This document shows positions 1-22,000 of a stretch of 64,000 bases of DNA, one piece after another (within the stretch, counting starts at the first letter, position 1; every line of letters begins with the position of its first letter). The position numbers and the translations under genes were made by a program. The notes beneath the pieces were generated by a model. It searched no databases and was not told the DNA's origin. It saw only the letters and a program-made list of their open reading frames with translations. Origin of the DNA: Hormiphora californensis (Eukaryota; Ctenophora; Tentaculata; Cydippida; Pleurobrachiidae); NCBI GenBank assembly GCA_020137815.1, contig CM035358.1, positions 7,625,070-7,689,069 of the forward strand, read 5' to 3'.

Positions 1-30
1 TGCACCAGCAGCGCAATATTCAATAGACAG

Positions 31-762
31 TTGGAGCCACAGATACTAATTCATCCAAAATTCAATAGACAGTTGGAGCCACAGATACTAATTCATCCAA
101 AATTCAATAGACAGTTGGAGCCACAGATACTAATTCATCCAAAATTCAATAGACAGTTGGAGCCACAGATACTAATTCATCCAAAATTCAATAGACAGTT
201 GGAGCCACAGATACTAATTCATCCAAAATTCAATAGACAGTTGGAGCCACAGATACTAATTCATCCAAAATTCAATAGACAGTTGGAGCCACAGATACTA
301 ATTCATCCAAAATTCAATAGACAGTTGGAGCCACAGATACTAATTCATCCAAAATTCAATAGACAGTTGGAGCCACAGATACTAATTCATCCAAAATTCA
401 ATAGACAGTTGGAGCCACAGATACTAATTCATCCAAAATTCAATAGACAGTTGGAGCCACAGATACTAATTCATCCAAAATTCAATAGACAGTTGGAGCC
501 ACAGATACTAATTCATCCAAAATTCAATAGACAGTTGGAGCCACAGATACTAATTCATCCAAAATTCAATAGACAGTTGGAGCCACAGATACTAATTCAT
601 CCAAAATTCAATAGACAGTTGGAGCCACAGATACTAATTCATCCAAAATTCAATAGACAGTTGGAGCCACAGATACTAATTCATCCAAAATTCAATAGAC
701 AGTTGGAGCCACAGATACTAATTCATCCAAAATTCAATAGACAGTTGGAGCCACAGATACTT
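31..762. repeat. 42-bp tandem array (left), 17 full copies plus partial
   Basis: Seventeen consecutive identical 42-bp units run from 31 to 744, followed by a partial unit to about 762. Each unit starts TTGGAGCCACAG. A partial unit precedes position 31. Because 42 is a multiple of three, one plus-strand frame stays open and would read LEPQILIHPKFNRQ over and over. That is a by-product of the unit length, not evidence of a protein. The array stops where the 3' end of the retrotransposon begins (TTACTTACTT). Confidence 0.97.
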
Positions 763-3209
763 ACTTACTTGTACTTGAAGGGGTCTCCTCAATCGTTAGA
801 GTGGCCCGCGTCGGAATATCTCGCTCTTCTTGAAAATCGCCGCCACTCGTCACGATCTTGTGCTTTCCCCATCAAGTCCTCTTTGGTCTCATCAACTCCT
901 GAAACAGCACAGGCATCCTCACGGACACACTTCAGCCAAGTCTTCCTAGGTCGTCCTCTAGATCTCTTCCCATGTCTAGGGACCCAGTTCATGAAGATCT
1001 TCGGGATCCGATGTTCTGGCATCCTGGACACATGACCAAACCATCGTAGCCGGTTCGAGGAGATGTATCCCTGCACTGTACTGATTCCCGCTCTCTTCAA
1101 GACCTTAACATTGCTCACTTTGTTGTACCACCTGATTTTAAGGATACGGCGGAGACAGGTCTGGTGGAAAACCTCCAAACGGTGCATCTGTGCCTTGGTA
1201 GTGTTCCAGGTCTCACTCCCATACAGTAGGATGGTCAGGATCGCAGCCTCATAAATACGAATTTTTGTTCGCTCCAGGATGTTACGATTGTTCCAGACCT
1301 TCCCCAAGCACCGGAATGCACCTGATCCCTTCCCAATTCTAGAAGCAAGTTCGCCATCCAGTTTCCCATCGTAACTTATCTTCGATCCCAGGTAGGTGAA
1401 ATCTCTGACCTGACTAATTTCTGTGTCCCCTATGGTAAGACTGACTTCTGGTGGAGGCTGTACACTAGATTTAGCAACAGCCATGGCCTCGGTCTTCCTG
1501 GTGTTCACCTTCAGCCCGGCATACTCAGAAAACTTGCAGATTAAGTCAGTAGATTCCTGCAGCCCCGCCTCTGTGCTATCCATGACCGCCATGTCGTCAG
1601 CGTAGTCACAATCAAGTACCGTCTCTACTGAGTCTCCTTCCTGCCTCAGTACTAACCCTCGGGACGGACTTCCATGCGCCTCACTAAGCTCCACGGCCAG
1701 GTTCAGGCAGACATTAAACACCACAGGCCCCTGAATGTCACCCTGACCTGTGCCCGATAGAACCTCGAACCACTCCGACAGTCCACCAGCCCACCTAACC
1801 GCGCTGACAGTCCCATCAAAGAAGCTCCTGAGGATTCTGATGTATTTATCGGGGAGGCCATAGTACTTGAACGCAGCCCAAATGAACCCTCTGTTAATCG
1901 AATCAAAAGCAGCCTTAAAGTCAATAAAATTGACAAAGAGGGGCAGGTTATACTCTGAAGCCTGGTGGATGGCCATCCTCAGTGAGAAAATCTGATCAAT
2001 GCAGGATCGGCCCCTCCGAAACCCACACTGGTTTTCTCGTAGAAGTCTCTCGAGCCCATCCTCCATTCTGCCCAGAAGTACCATTTGAAAGAGCTTAGAG
2101 GTGGTGGCTCTAAGGGTAATTCCGCGGTTGTTTCCACATACCGATGAGTCTCCTTTTTTCGGGAGAACGGTAATAACTCCCTTGAGCCAGTCAGATGGTA
2201 CCTTCTCAGACTCCCACACCTCTCCAAACAGTGCCTCCAGTGGTCCCACAAGCACCGCACTACCAAACTTCAGCTCCTCATTTGAAACTCCGTCTAGTCC
2301 TGGACACTTGTGGTTCTTGAGACGCTTGAGAGCGGTGCTGATCTCAGTGATTGTTGGTGCAGCGTCGCTATCTTCAAGCTCCGAAAAACAAGGCCGCCCT
2401 GAAAGCTCCCCCAAATCCACCAGATTAACCGGAGATGCTTGGGGATTCAGAAGCGTCGTAAAGTGTTCCGCCCATCTTCCTCTCTGCTGGTCGACCTCGG
2501 AAAGGAGGTTACCCGCATTGTCCCGGACAGCAACACCCTTCGAATTCGCCTTACCAGCGATCTGTTTGGTAAGCTGCCAAACATCCCTCTGGTTACCACA
2601 CCTTGCTGCACCTTCCAAATCATCAGCTAGTTTGTCCGCCCACAACTGCTCGTCCTCCCTACTGCTCCTCTTTGCCACCTTCCTTAACCTGCCGTAATCC
2701 TCACTAGCTGTTTCACCCTTCCTCTTAGCTTCAGCTCTCTGGCTAATAAGATCCTTGGTGGTATCAGACAGATGACACTGCCTCTTCTGGGCTGGTCGTT
2801 TCCCCAGAATTTCCAAAGACGTGTCAGTGATGGTGTTCCTGAAGAAATCCCACCTAGATTCCAAATCTACTCCATCCTCCAGTTCTTCGAACCGGTTTTT
2901 GAGAGCAACCTGGTATTCTACGATCTTACTCCCATTTCGGAGCTTCTGCAAGTCAGGCACTGCCACCCTTTCACCCTTCCTCCTTCCATTAGCCCTAAGA
3001 CGAAGCCGAAACCGACCCCCCACAAGATAGTGGTCTGAGCCAATATCAGCGCCACGATAAGACCGAACATCAAGGAGGGAAGATTTCCACCTAGAGCTCA
3101 CACAGATATGGTCAATTTGAGTGACGGTCCGACCATCCGGTGATTTCCAGGTCCCCTTATGAATATTAAGATGCTCAAAAAGGGAGCCACCAATAACCAG
3201 CCCATACAG
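763..3209 (-). mobile_element. 5'-truncated non-LTR retrotransposon, RTE-like
   Basis: The element reads on the minus strand. It starts abruptly inside the endonuclease domain at the edge of the right 42-bp array and ends about 25 bp after its stop codon with a short AAGT-type tail (RC of TTACTTACTT). A very short 3' UTR with a simple tandem tail is typical of RTE-class elements. Both flanks are the same minisatellite, so it inserted into a pre-existing array. The shared flank CAGTTGGAGCCACAGATAC (19 bp) could be a target-site duplication, but repeat phase makes this ambiguous. Clade assignment is by recall of motifs, not by alignment. Confidence 0.9.
789..3206 (-). CDS. Endonuclease/reverse transcriptase ORF of non-LTR element, N-terminally truncated
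   Basis: An intact frame of about 800 codons runs from the array boundary to a stop at 789. No ATG is needed, since the true N-terminus is missing. The start retains the C-terminal part of an APE-type endonuclease (LVIGGSLFEHLNIHKGTW, then QIDHIC and the catalytic SDHYLV). The reverse transcriptase follows, with FRRGRSCIDQI, motif A NFIDFKAAFDSI, motif B GTGQGDIQGP and motif C YADD. The C-terminal tail has RLRWFGHVSRMPEHR and GRPRKTW, common in RTE/BovB-like proteins. There is no internal stop or frameshift, so the copy looks young despite the loss of its endonuclease N-terminus, which should leave it immobile by itself. Confidence 0.92.
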   Translation of the reverse strand, partial: YGLVIGGSLFEHLNIHKGTWKSPDGRTVTQIDHICVSSRWKSSLLDVRSYRGADIGSDHYLVGGRFRLRLRANGRRKGERVAVPDLQKLRNGSKIVEYQVALKNRFEELEDGVDLESRWDFFRNTITDTSLEILGKRPAQKRQCHLSDTTKDLISQRAEAKRKGETASEDYGRLRKVAKRSSREDEQLWADKLADDLEGAARCGNQRDVWQLTKQIAGKANSKGVAVRDNAGNLLSEVDQQRGRWAEHFTTLLNPQASPVNLVDLGELSGRPCFSELEDSDAAPTITEISTALKRLKNHKCPGLDGVSNEELKFGSAVLVGPLEALFGEVWESEKVPSDWLKGVITVLPKKGDSSVCGNNRGITLRATTSKLFQMVLLGRMEDGLERLLRENQCGFRRGRSCIDQIFSLRMAIHQASEYNLPLFVNFIDFKAAFDSINRGFIWAAFKYYGLPDKYIRILRSFFDGTVSAVRWAGGLSEWFEVLSGTGQGDIQGPVVFNVCLNLAVELSEAHGSPSRGLVLRQEGDSVETVLDCDYADDMAVMDSTEAGLQESTDLICKFSEYAGLKVNTRKTEAMAVAKSSVQPPPEVSLTIGDTEISQVRDFTYLGSKISYDGKLDGELASRIGKGSGAFRCLGKVWNNRNILERTKIRIYEAAILTILLYGSETWNTTKAQMHRLEVFHQTCLRRILKIRWYNKVSNVKVLKRAGISTVQGYISSNRLRWFGHVSRMPEHRIPKIFMNWVPRHGKRSRGRPRKTWLKCVREDACAVSGVDETKEDLMGKAQDRDEWRRFSRRARYSDAGHSND

Positions 3210-4259
3210 TTGGAGCCACAGATACTAATTCATCCAAAATTCAATAGACAGTTGGAGCCACAGATACTAATTCATCCAAAATTCAATAGACAGTTGGAGC
3301 CACAGATACTAATTCATCCAAAATTCAATAGACAGTTGGAGCCACAGATACTAATTCATCCAAAATTCAATAGACAGTTGGAGCCACAGATACTAATTCA
3401 TCCAAAATTCAATAGACAGTTGGAGCCACAGATACTAATTCATCCAAAATTCAATAGACAGTTGGAGCCACAGATACTAATTCATCCAAAATTCAATAGA
3501 CAGTTGGAGCCACAGATACTAATTCATCCAAAATTCAATAGACAGTTGGAGCCACAGATACTAATTCATCCAAAATTCAATAGACAGTTGGAGCCACAGA
3601 TACTAATTCATCCAAAATTCAATAGACAGTTGGAGCCACAGATACTAATTCATCCAAAATTCAATAGACAGTTGGAGCCACAGATACTAATTCATCCAAA
3701 ATTCAATAGACAGTTGGAGCCACAGATACTAATTCATCCAAAATTCAATAGACAGTTGGAGCCACAGATACTAATTCATCCAAAATTCAATAGACAGTTG
3801 GAGCCACAGATACTAATTCATCCAAAATTCAATAGACAGTTGGAGCCACAGATACTAATTCATCCAAAATTCAATAGACAGTTGGAGCCACAGATACTAA
3901 TTCATCCAAAATTCAATAGACAGTTGGAGCCACAGATACTAATTCATCCAAAATTCAATAGACAGTTGGAGCCACAGATACTAATTCATCCAAAATTCAA
4001 TAGACAGTTGGAGCCACAGATACTAATTCATCCAAAATTCAATAGACAGTTGGAGCCACAGATACTAATTCATCCAAAATTCAATAGACAGTTGGAGCCA
4101 CAGATACTAATTCATCCAAAATTCAATAGACAGTTGGAGCCACAGATACTAATTCATCCAAAATTCAATAGACAGTTGGAGCCACAGATACTAATTCATC
4201 CAAAATTCAATAGACAGTTGGAGCCACAGATACTAATTCATCCAAAATTCAATAGACAG
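3210..4259. repeat. 42-bp tandem array (right), 25 perfect copies
   Basis: Twenty-five identical head-to-tail copies of the same 42-bp unit as the left array. Just after the end (about 4273-4290) lies a degenerate half unit, ACTAATTCATCCAA, which may be the ancestral sequence from which the array grew. No divergence is visible between copies or between the two arrays, which implies recent expansion, gene conversion or assembly collapse/expansion. Confidence 0.97.
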
Positions 4260-4325
4260 TGACCCATGTCTGGTACTAATTCATCCAATCACGCAACAGA
4301 TGGCGTGATTGGTCCTTCTCGACAA

Positions 4326-4363
4326 AATTCTTGGAAACAATATATATATTGTTTCCAAGAATT
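4326..4363. repeat. 38-bp perfect palindrome
   Basis: AATTCTTGGAAACAATATA is followed directly by its exact reverse complement, with no spacer. It lies between the right 42-bp array and the last visible copine exon. It could extrude as a cruciform or be the remnant of a foldback element. Confidence 0.9.
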
Positions 4364-4517
4364 ATATATTGCCAATTCGACCCACAATGACATATTGTAT
4401 TGTATTGAAGTAGCTCCAGGTGGGGGTAACGTGGGTCTGAAGTGTTATATTCTTCCCCCTCCCTCTAGCTCTATCTCTTTCTGTCTCTGTCGATATCTCT
4501 CTCCCTCTCTCACCGTT

Positions 4518-4590
4518 GGTTACGAAGTTACCCCTCCCTTGCCAGCGCTCAAAGGTCGCGAGGCGACCTGAGAGGGGTTATTTCGTAACC
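4518..4590. repeat. Inverted repeat / MITE-like hairpin beside a copine donor site
   Basis: The left arm GGTTACGAAGTTACCCCTC (4518-4536) pairs with the right arm GAGGGGTTATTTCGTAACC (4572-4590) with two mismatches. A second stem, AGGTCGC/GCGACCT, is nested inside. In the copine transcript it begins 8 nt downstream of the donor of the exon ending at 4600. One arm motif recurs alone at 50919-50933 in an RFX intron. Confidence 0.75.
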
Positions 4591-4599
4591 AACTCTCAC

Positions 4600-16628
<12,029 letters not shown>

Positions 16629-17542
16629 TATAGCAAGTGTAGCGAAAATTTGTTTTAAAAAAACAACTTTCAAAGTTTTGAAATTTCAAGCTTGTGATCT
16701 GAAAAATTTCGAAACTATTTTCATCGCGCGCCACGCCGCGCGGCATTTGTTTTTTGATAAATTCGCGTTCGTTTATTTTATGCAGCGGTTGCTTCAAGAT
16801 TTTCGATCGCGATTTCGTTGTGGCGCCAGCCAAAAAAGTCTCAAATCAAGATTTTTGAGCCGCTGCTTCGTTGATTCGACTGAAAATTTTCAGTGAAAAA
16901 TAATGTCTTTTTCCCTCACTGCAATGGTCGGGTACTGCAACTGAAAAGTGCTGTACTCTCTCGAGGACCAAGTCCCGCAAGAAATCATAATAATGTCCAC
17001 ATTACTGTCCATAACCTCTGTTATTTTCTTCCAGGGGTGTTCTGTCAAATTGGTCACGCACAGCTCCGCGACATGTCGTTCCCAGCGTCGTTCCCGGCGT
17101 TGAAAACTAACAATTTATGCTTTTTGGACGCTGTGCAGTGTGCATCATGCTTGGAGAGACGCATGGGAGAGGTCCGGAGGGGACGGGGCGCTATGCGTGT
17201 GGCCAATATGATGGAGCTTTCCTTGTTCGACCCTCCCTTTGAACAAAACAGGATAGAGCACAACTGTTAGTGTTAACCTGCTGTCCAGTGGAATGATAAT
17301 AATTCGCCGGGACAGCAGGTTAACACTATCAGTGGAATGATTCCACTATTCTCACTGTGATAAGAATGGAATGGTATAACTCTTTGAATTTGCCTTTTTT
17401 CAGAAATAAATTTTGTAAACAATTAAAAACTCAATGGACAAATAAGTTAATACATGTACTGTAAAATTGAGAGTTTAATCCACGTCAAACGAACCAGAAA
17501 CTTTTCATTTATTAGTCCACAGTTACACGCCATCTGTTTAGG
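16629..17542. promoter_or_regulatory. Head-to-head spacer between copine and EIF3I, probable bidirectional promoter
   Basis: 914 bp separate the two divergent start codons. The copine side is rich in CpG (CGCGCGCCACGCCGCGCGG near 16725-16743), as expected of a promoter. The middle holds a 19-bp inverted repeat (17268-17328). An open frame at 16893-17270 matches no family I know. Transcription starts cannot be placed from sequence. Confidence 0.5.
17268..17328. repeat. Perfect 19-bp inverted repeat
   Basis: TAGTGTTAACCTGCTGTCC at 17268-17286 is the reverse complement of 17310-17328, with a 23-bp loop. It contains GTTAAC in each arm and lies in the copine/EIF3I spacer. It may be a small foldback transposon or a regulatory hairpin. 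Confidence 0.9.
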
Positions 17543-18870
17543 ATGAAGCCTATTCTGCTGCAGGCCCACGAGAGGTCTCTCACGAAGATTCTCTACAACA
17601 AGGATGGTGATCTCCTGTTCACAGCCTCCAAACACAACCTTCCTAATGTGTGGTGGTCGATAAACGGGGAGCGTCTGGGGACGTACAATGGACACAATGG
17701 TGCCATCTGGGATATGGCTGTGACATCGGACTCCATGACATTGTGTACAGCAAGTGCAGATCAGTCAGCTATTCTGTGGGACACAGAGACTGGTATGTAG
17801 TTGTGATATTTTGTGATTTAAGTTATTTTGCTAGTGTGGGATTGTGATATTTTATAGGTAATTTTAATAGTCGAATGAAATTTCCCTTAAAATTTCAGGT
17901 AAAATCATGCATCAGCTGACAGCTAAGTCCCCCGTCCGTTCCTGTGGGTTTTCCCTGACGAACAACATTCTGTGTGTTACTACGGACAAAGCCATGAACC
18001 AGCCCTGTTTCATCAAATTTTACGATGTTAGGGATGGTGCACAGGTAAGATCTTTCTGTTATAGCTGTGATAAATTTGTCCAATCTACTCGTAAATCCAA
18101 ACTCTCCTGCTCCCAATTTCCACTCTAATTCTCATAATAGACCCTATAACACCACAATAATTCCCTCTTGTTTACAGCTAGAAAACAGTGCTCCGTTCCG
18201 TGATATTGAGATGACTGATTCCAAAGTGAACCGAATGATCTGGGGAACAGTGGAGGATTATATTATTACCGGTCACGAGAATGGAGAGCTCCGTCAGTAT
18301 GACTGGAAAACTGGTAAGTGTTTTTATCAAAATTACATTTTTTGTTATCCCCATTCCCTTCCCTTCATCATTTATTTATTGTTCCCTTAGGCACTATTTA
18401 ACTAGTTCAAAATGTTTTGCCCAGGTGAGAAGATAAAGACGGTACACGAGCATGAGAATCTAATTAAGGATCTCCAGCTATCCAAGGATAGGACGATGCT
18501 CGTGACAGCCTCTAAGGATACCACATCCAAACTGTTTGATGCCAAGGATTTCAAAGAATTGAAGTCCTTCAAGACAGACAGACCGGTGAACAGTGCAGCT
18601 ATTTCCCCCCTCAAGCACCACATCCTCCTTGGTGGAGGTCAGGAGGCCATGGAGGTCACGACATCCCACACTAAGAGCGGGAAATTCGAGGCCCGGTTCT
18701 TCCACCTCATATTTGAGGAGGAAATTGGTCGGGTAAAGGGACATTTCGGTCCCATTAATACCCTCGCCTTCCACCCCAGTGGCAAACAGTATTCCAGTGG
18801 AGCTGAGGATGGTTACGTGAGGATACACGATTTTGACCAGTCTTACTACGACTTTGAATATGACTTTTAA
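17543..18870 (+). CDS. EIF3I: Translation initiation factor eIF3 subunit I
   Basis: eIF3i is a WD40 beta-propeller that joins eIF3b and eIF3g in the eIF3 complex on the 40S ribosome. Four exons (17543-17792, 17899-18044, 18178-18313, 18425-18870) join in frame to give 325 residues, the same length as the human protein. The N-terminus [57 protein letters not shown] and the C-terminus [20 protein letters not shown] are characteristic of the family. All introns are 106-133 bp. A polyadenylation signal AATAAA at 18958 comes before the CSE1L start at 19051. Confidence 0.97.
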
Positions 18871-18957
18871 AATATAATTTATTCTGGTTTCATCTTAAAC
18901 CCCTTTTCGTTTTTTATTTTATCCGATGAAGTCGTGATTTAGGTAAACAAGGCAACA

Positions 18958-18963
18958 AATAAA
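18958..18963 (+). terminator. Candidate polyadenylation signal of EIF3I
   Basis: AATAAA lies 88 bp after the EIF3I stop and 88 bp before the CSE1L ATG, so both genes share a very short spacer. Confidence 0.5.
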
Positions 18964-19050
18964 CGTCATTTTCGACCAGTAGAATTCTGAAACTGCGGGA
19001 AACTAAAACTAACTAAACATCTCTTAAAATAATATAGGGAAGGAGAAGCA

Positions 19051-22000
19051 ATGGAGGTCAATGACCAGAACTTGGCAGCTCTGTCCAACTACTTGGAACA
19101 GACTCTCAGCCCCGCTCCTGAGACTAGGAAAGAAGGTACTTCACTATAACCTCTATTTTTCTATGTACATTCCCGATATCGATTTGATGGTGTTAACGAT
19201 TGGTAATGGTACTTTCACATGTTTTTCTGTTATCTAACACTTCTTCTCCAGATCTCTAACCCCTCCCCCAATTTCAGCCGAGAAGTTCCTTGCGACAGTC
19301 GAAGTCCAGAGGAACTTTCCCATTCTAATTCTCAAGCTTATCTCCATGGAAACTGCCTCCATCAGTATCAGGGTCGCTGGTAAGTGTGTCTGTCTGTCTG
19401 TATGCCTGTCTGTATGTCTGTCTCTCTTTCTCTCTCTTCCCTACCTATTGTCAACTCCTATCTAGGTGCCGTCTACTTTAAGAATATGATAAAGCGACTG
19501 TGGAAAGTGGATGGACCAGAAGATAAAATATCTGCTGAGGATCGGGCTCAAGTTAAGACCCTTATTGTTGATCTCATGCTGAGCAGTCCCGAGCAGGTTC
19601 AGAGGCAGGTAAGCAGTTATAAACCTCATTCCACAATCCGCCCAGAGTTGATTTGTGATTCGAGTCTAGGGAGAGGAGCGTGTAAGATTTTGCCACTGTT
19701 GTCCCACTTTGCCGCCGCTTCTTTGGTGGAACGCGCATCGTCTCAAATCTTGCGAAAGGAGCGCAACTTTCGCGCGCCCGGACCTCAATCTCTTCAAATC
19801 TGACTCCGCCGCCTCCATTCACCACCGGCAGGCGGAGTTTGGAGTTGCGTGTATTGTTCATTGTTCAAATGTGGTGCAATTTTCACCATGACCCTTCCTC
19901 TCTCTCTCTCTAACTCCCTCCCTCTCTTTCAGTTGAGTGACGCAATAACGATAATCGGAGCCGAAGATTTCCCTGCAAAATGGGAAAACCTGATTGGTGA
20001 TATGGTTTCTAAATTTGAAACTGGCAACTTCCATGTTATCAACGGCATATTGCAGACTGCTCACAGTCTGTTCAAACGGTAGGTTAGATCCTTGAATCTT
20101 GATCTTCAATAACGGGACTAAAGTTGCAAAAAAGAATCATTTGGGCTTTTTCAAGTTCAACTTCAAGGAAACTAGAGCTGGCACGTGAACGGATCTCACT
20201 CACACATACACTGTCAGGTATCGGTATGAGATGCGATCAGACGAGCTGTTTACAGAGATAAAGTTTGTGATTCAGCACTTTGGGGAGCCGCTAACAGTAC
20301 TGTTTGAGGTAAGCTAGTGGCACTCCTCTTTTTTTCTAGTGCACGAGGTACTAAAACATATAGAAACCGTGAGAAACCCCCCTCTGGTCGCGTATGCGGA
20401 CATGGTTCCCGATATTTGTCTAACGAACTCTATTCCATCACAGAAACTTCTGGGGCTAGCAGAGCAGCATGCAGCAGATGTTAACGCACTGAAGGTCGTC
20501 TTCAACTCTCTCGTTACCATTTCCAAGTGTTTCTACTCCCTCAACGTTCAGGTGAATAATAACCTATAATATAACCCGCTCCCCATCAACGTTAAATAGT
20601 ACACCGTGTCCAAACTCAGCTCTAACCAGAAGAAAGTAGAGAATCTAACTTGAAACCTCCCCTGTTTAGGATTTACCCGAGTTCTTTGAAGACAACATGG
20701 CACGATGGTTCCCCCGGTTTCTGCCCATGTTAAAACTGGAAAACAAACTTCTTCTGACTGATGTACGTGAGTGATTCAAAATGTAGGAAACAAACGCTTA
20801 ACATATGAAACTCTATTTCCATGATAACCACCTGACACTCAAACCGGGTTTATGTTCGCACTGTTTTTGTGATTTCTGGTGAGGGGTTATCTCCACCCCC
20901 AGGCTGGGGAGTGGGGTACTGGGGTACACAGCAAATTCACCGTCCCATTCTCAGGACGCGGAAGAAGTTGGTCTGCTGGAGATGTTGAAGTCCCAGATCT
21001 GTGAAAATGTGGCTCTCTACGCTCAGAAGTACGATGAAGAGTTCGCTACCTACCTGCCGGGCTTTGTGGAGGCTGTCTGGGAGTTGTTACTGTCTACATC
21101 GCAGGAGGTTGGAAATCGTTTTGGAAATTACATTTCATCTGAAACTCACTTCCAGTCCACACAATACATTACTAATACATAACACTTATTTCAGGTGAAA
21201 TACGACTTGTTGGTGAGCAATGCCATCAAATTCCTGACCTCTGTAGCAGAGAGACCCCAGTATGCTGAACTCTTCTCGAACGATGACATTCTAACTAAGA
21301 TCTGTGAGAAGGTCCTTGTTCCAAACATGAAACTACGAGGTAGTTATTATCCCTAGTCATCTACCCTAACTTACATAATATTTTTAAGAACGCTGCTACA
21401 ACCATGTCTCCCCCTCAGGCCTCAAGCTCCCCTCCCCGGATCTATAGCTGTCTCCCCTATTCCAATAAAAACCATCTCCCCCATCCGCAGAGTCTGATGT
21501 TGAGCTGTTCGAGGACAACCCCTTCCAGTACATCAGAGCTGATGTCGAGGGGTCAGATGCGGAGACACGTCGCCGATCAGCCAGTGACTTTGTCAGGGCC
21601 CTTTGTAATGTCAAGGAACAGACTGTCTCAGGGATATTCTCAGCCTACCTTGGGAATCTGCTTGGGGTGAGTAGTCTAAATTCCAGTTTGGAACTAATAT
21701 AGTGTGTGATAGTATTTAGGGGATAGGAGATCAGTGTTGTGTTGTAAAATCACCGTCATTACTGCACCCCTCCCACCCTTTATTTACTTCCCCCTAGCTT
21801 TTTTATTTACCCTCTCCAGCCGCCCTTTATTTACCACTCTATATTCCAGGGCACTTCTGGAAATAAGTGGATCGACAAAGAGGCTGCTATTTACATTGTA
21901 ATTTCTCTAGCGGTGAAAACAAAAACAGAAAAACATGGCGCAACAACTTCCAACAGCTTCATCAATCTGGGTTAGTTGAGGGGTCTCGTTTCCCAATGTA

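Noticed and set aside
31-4262. Long plus-strand open frames of repeated LEPQILIHPKFNRQ
   Set aside because: They arise because the 42-bp unit is a multiple of three and lacks stops in this frame; one frame runs on into the antisense of the reverse transcriptase. No start context, signal or splice sites support a protein.
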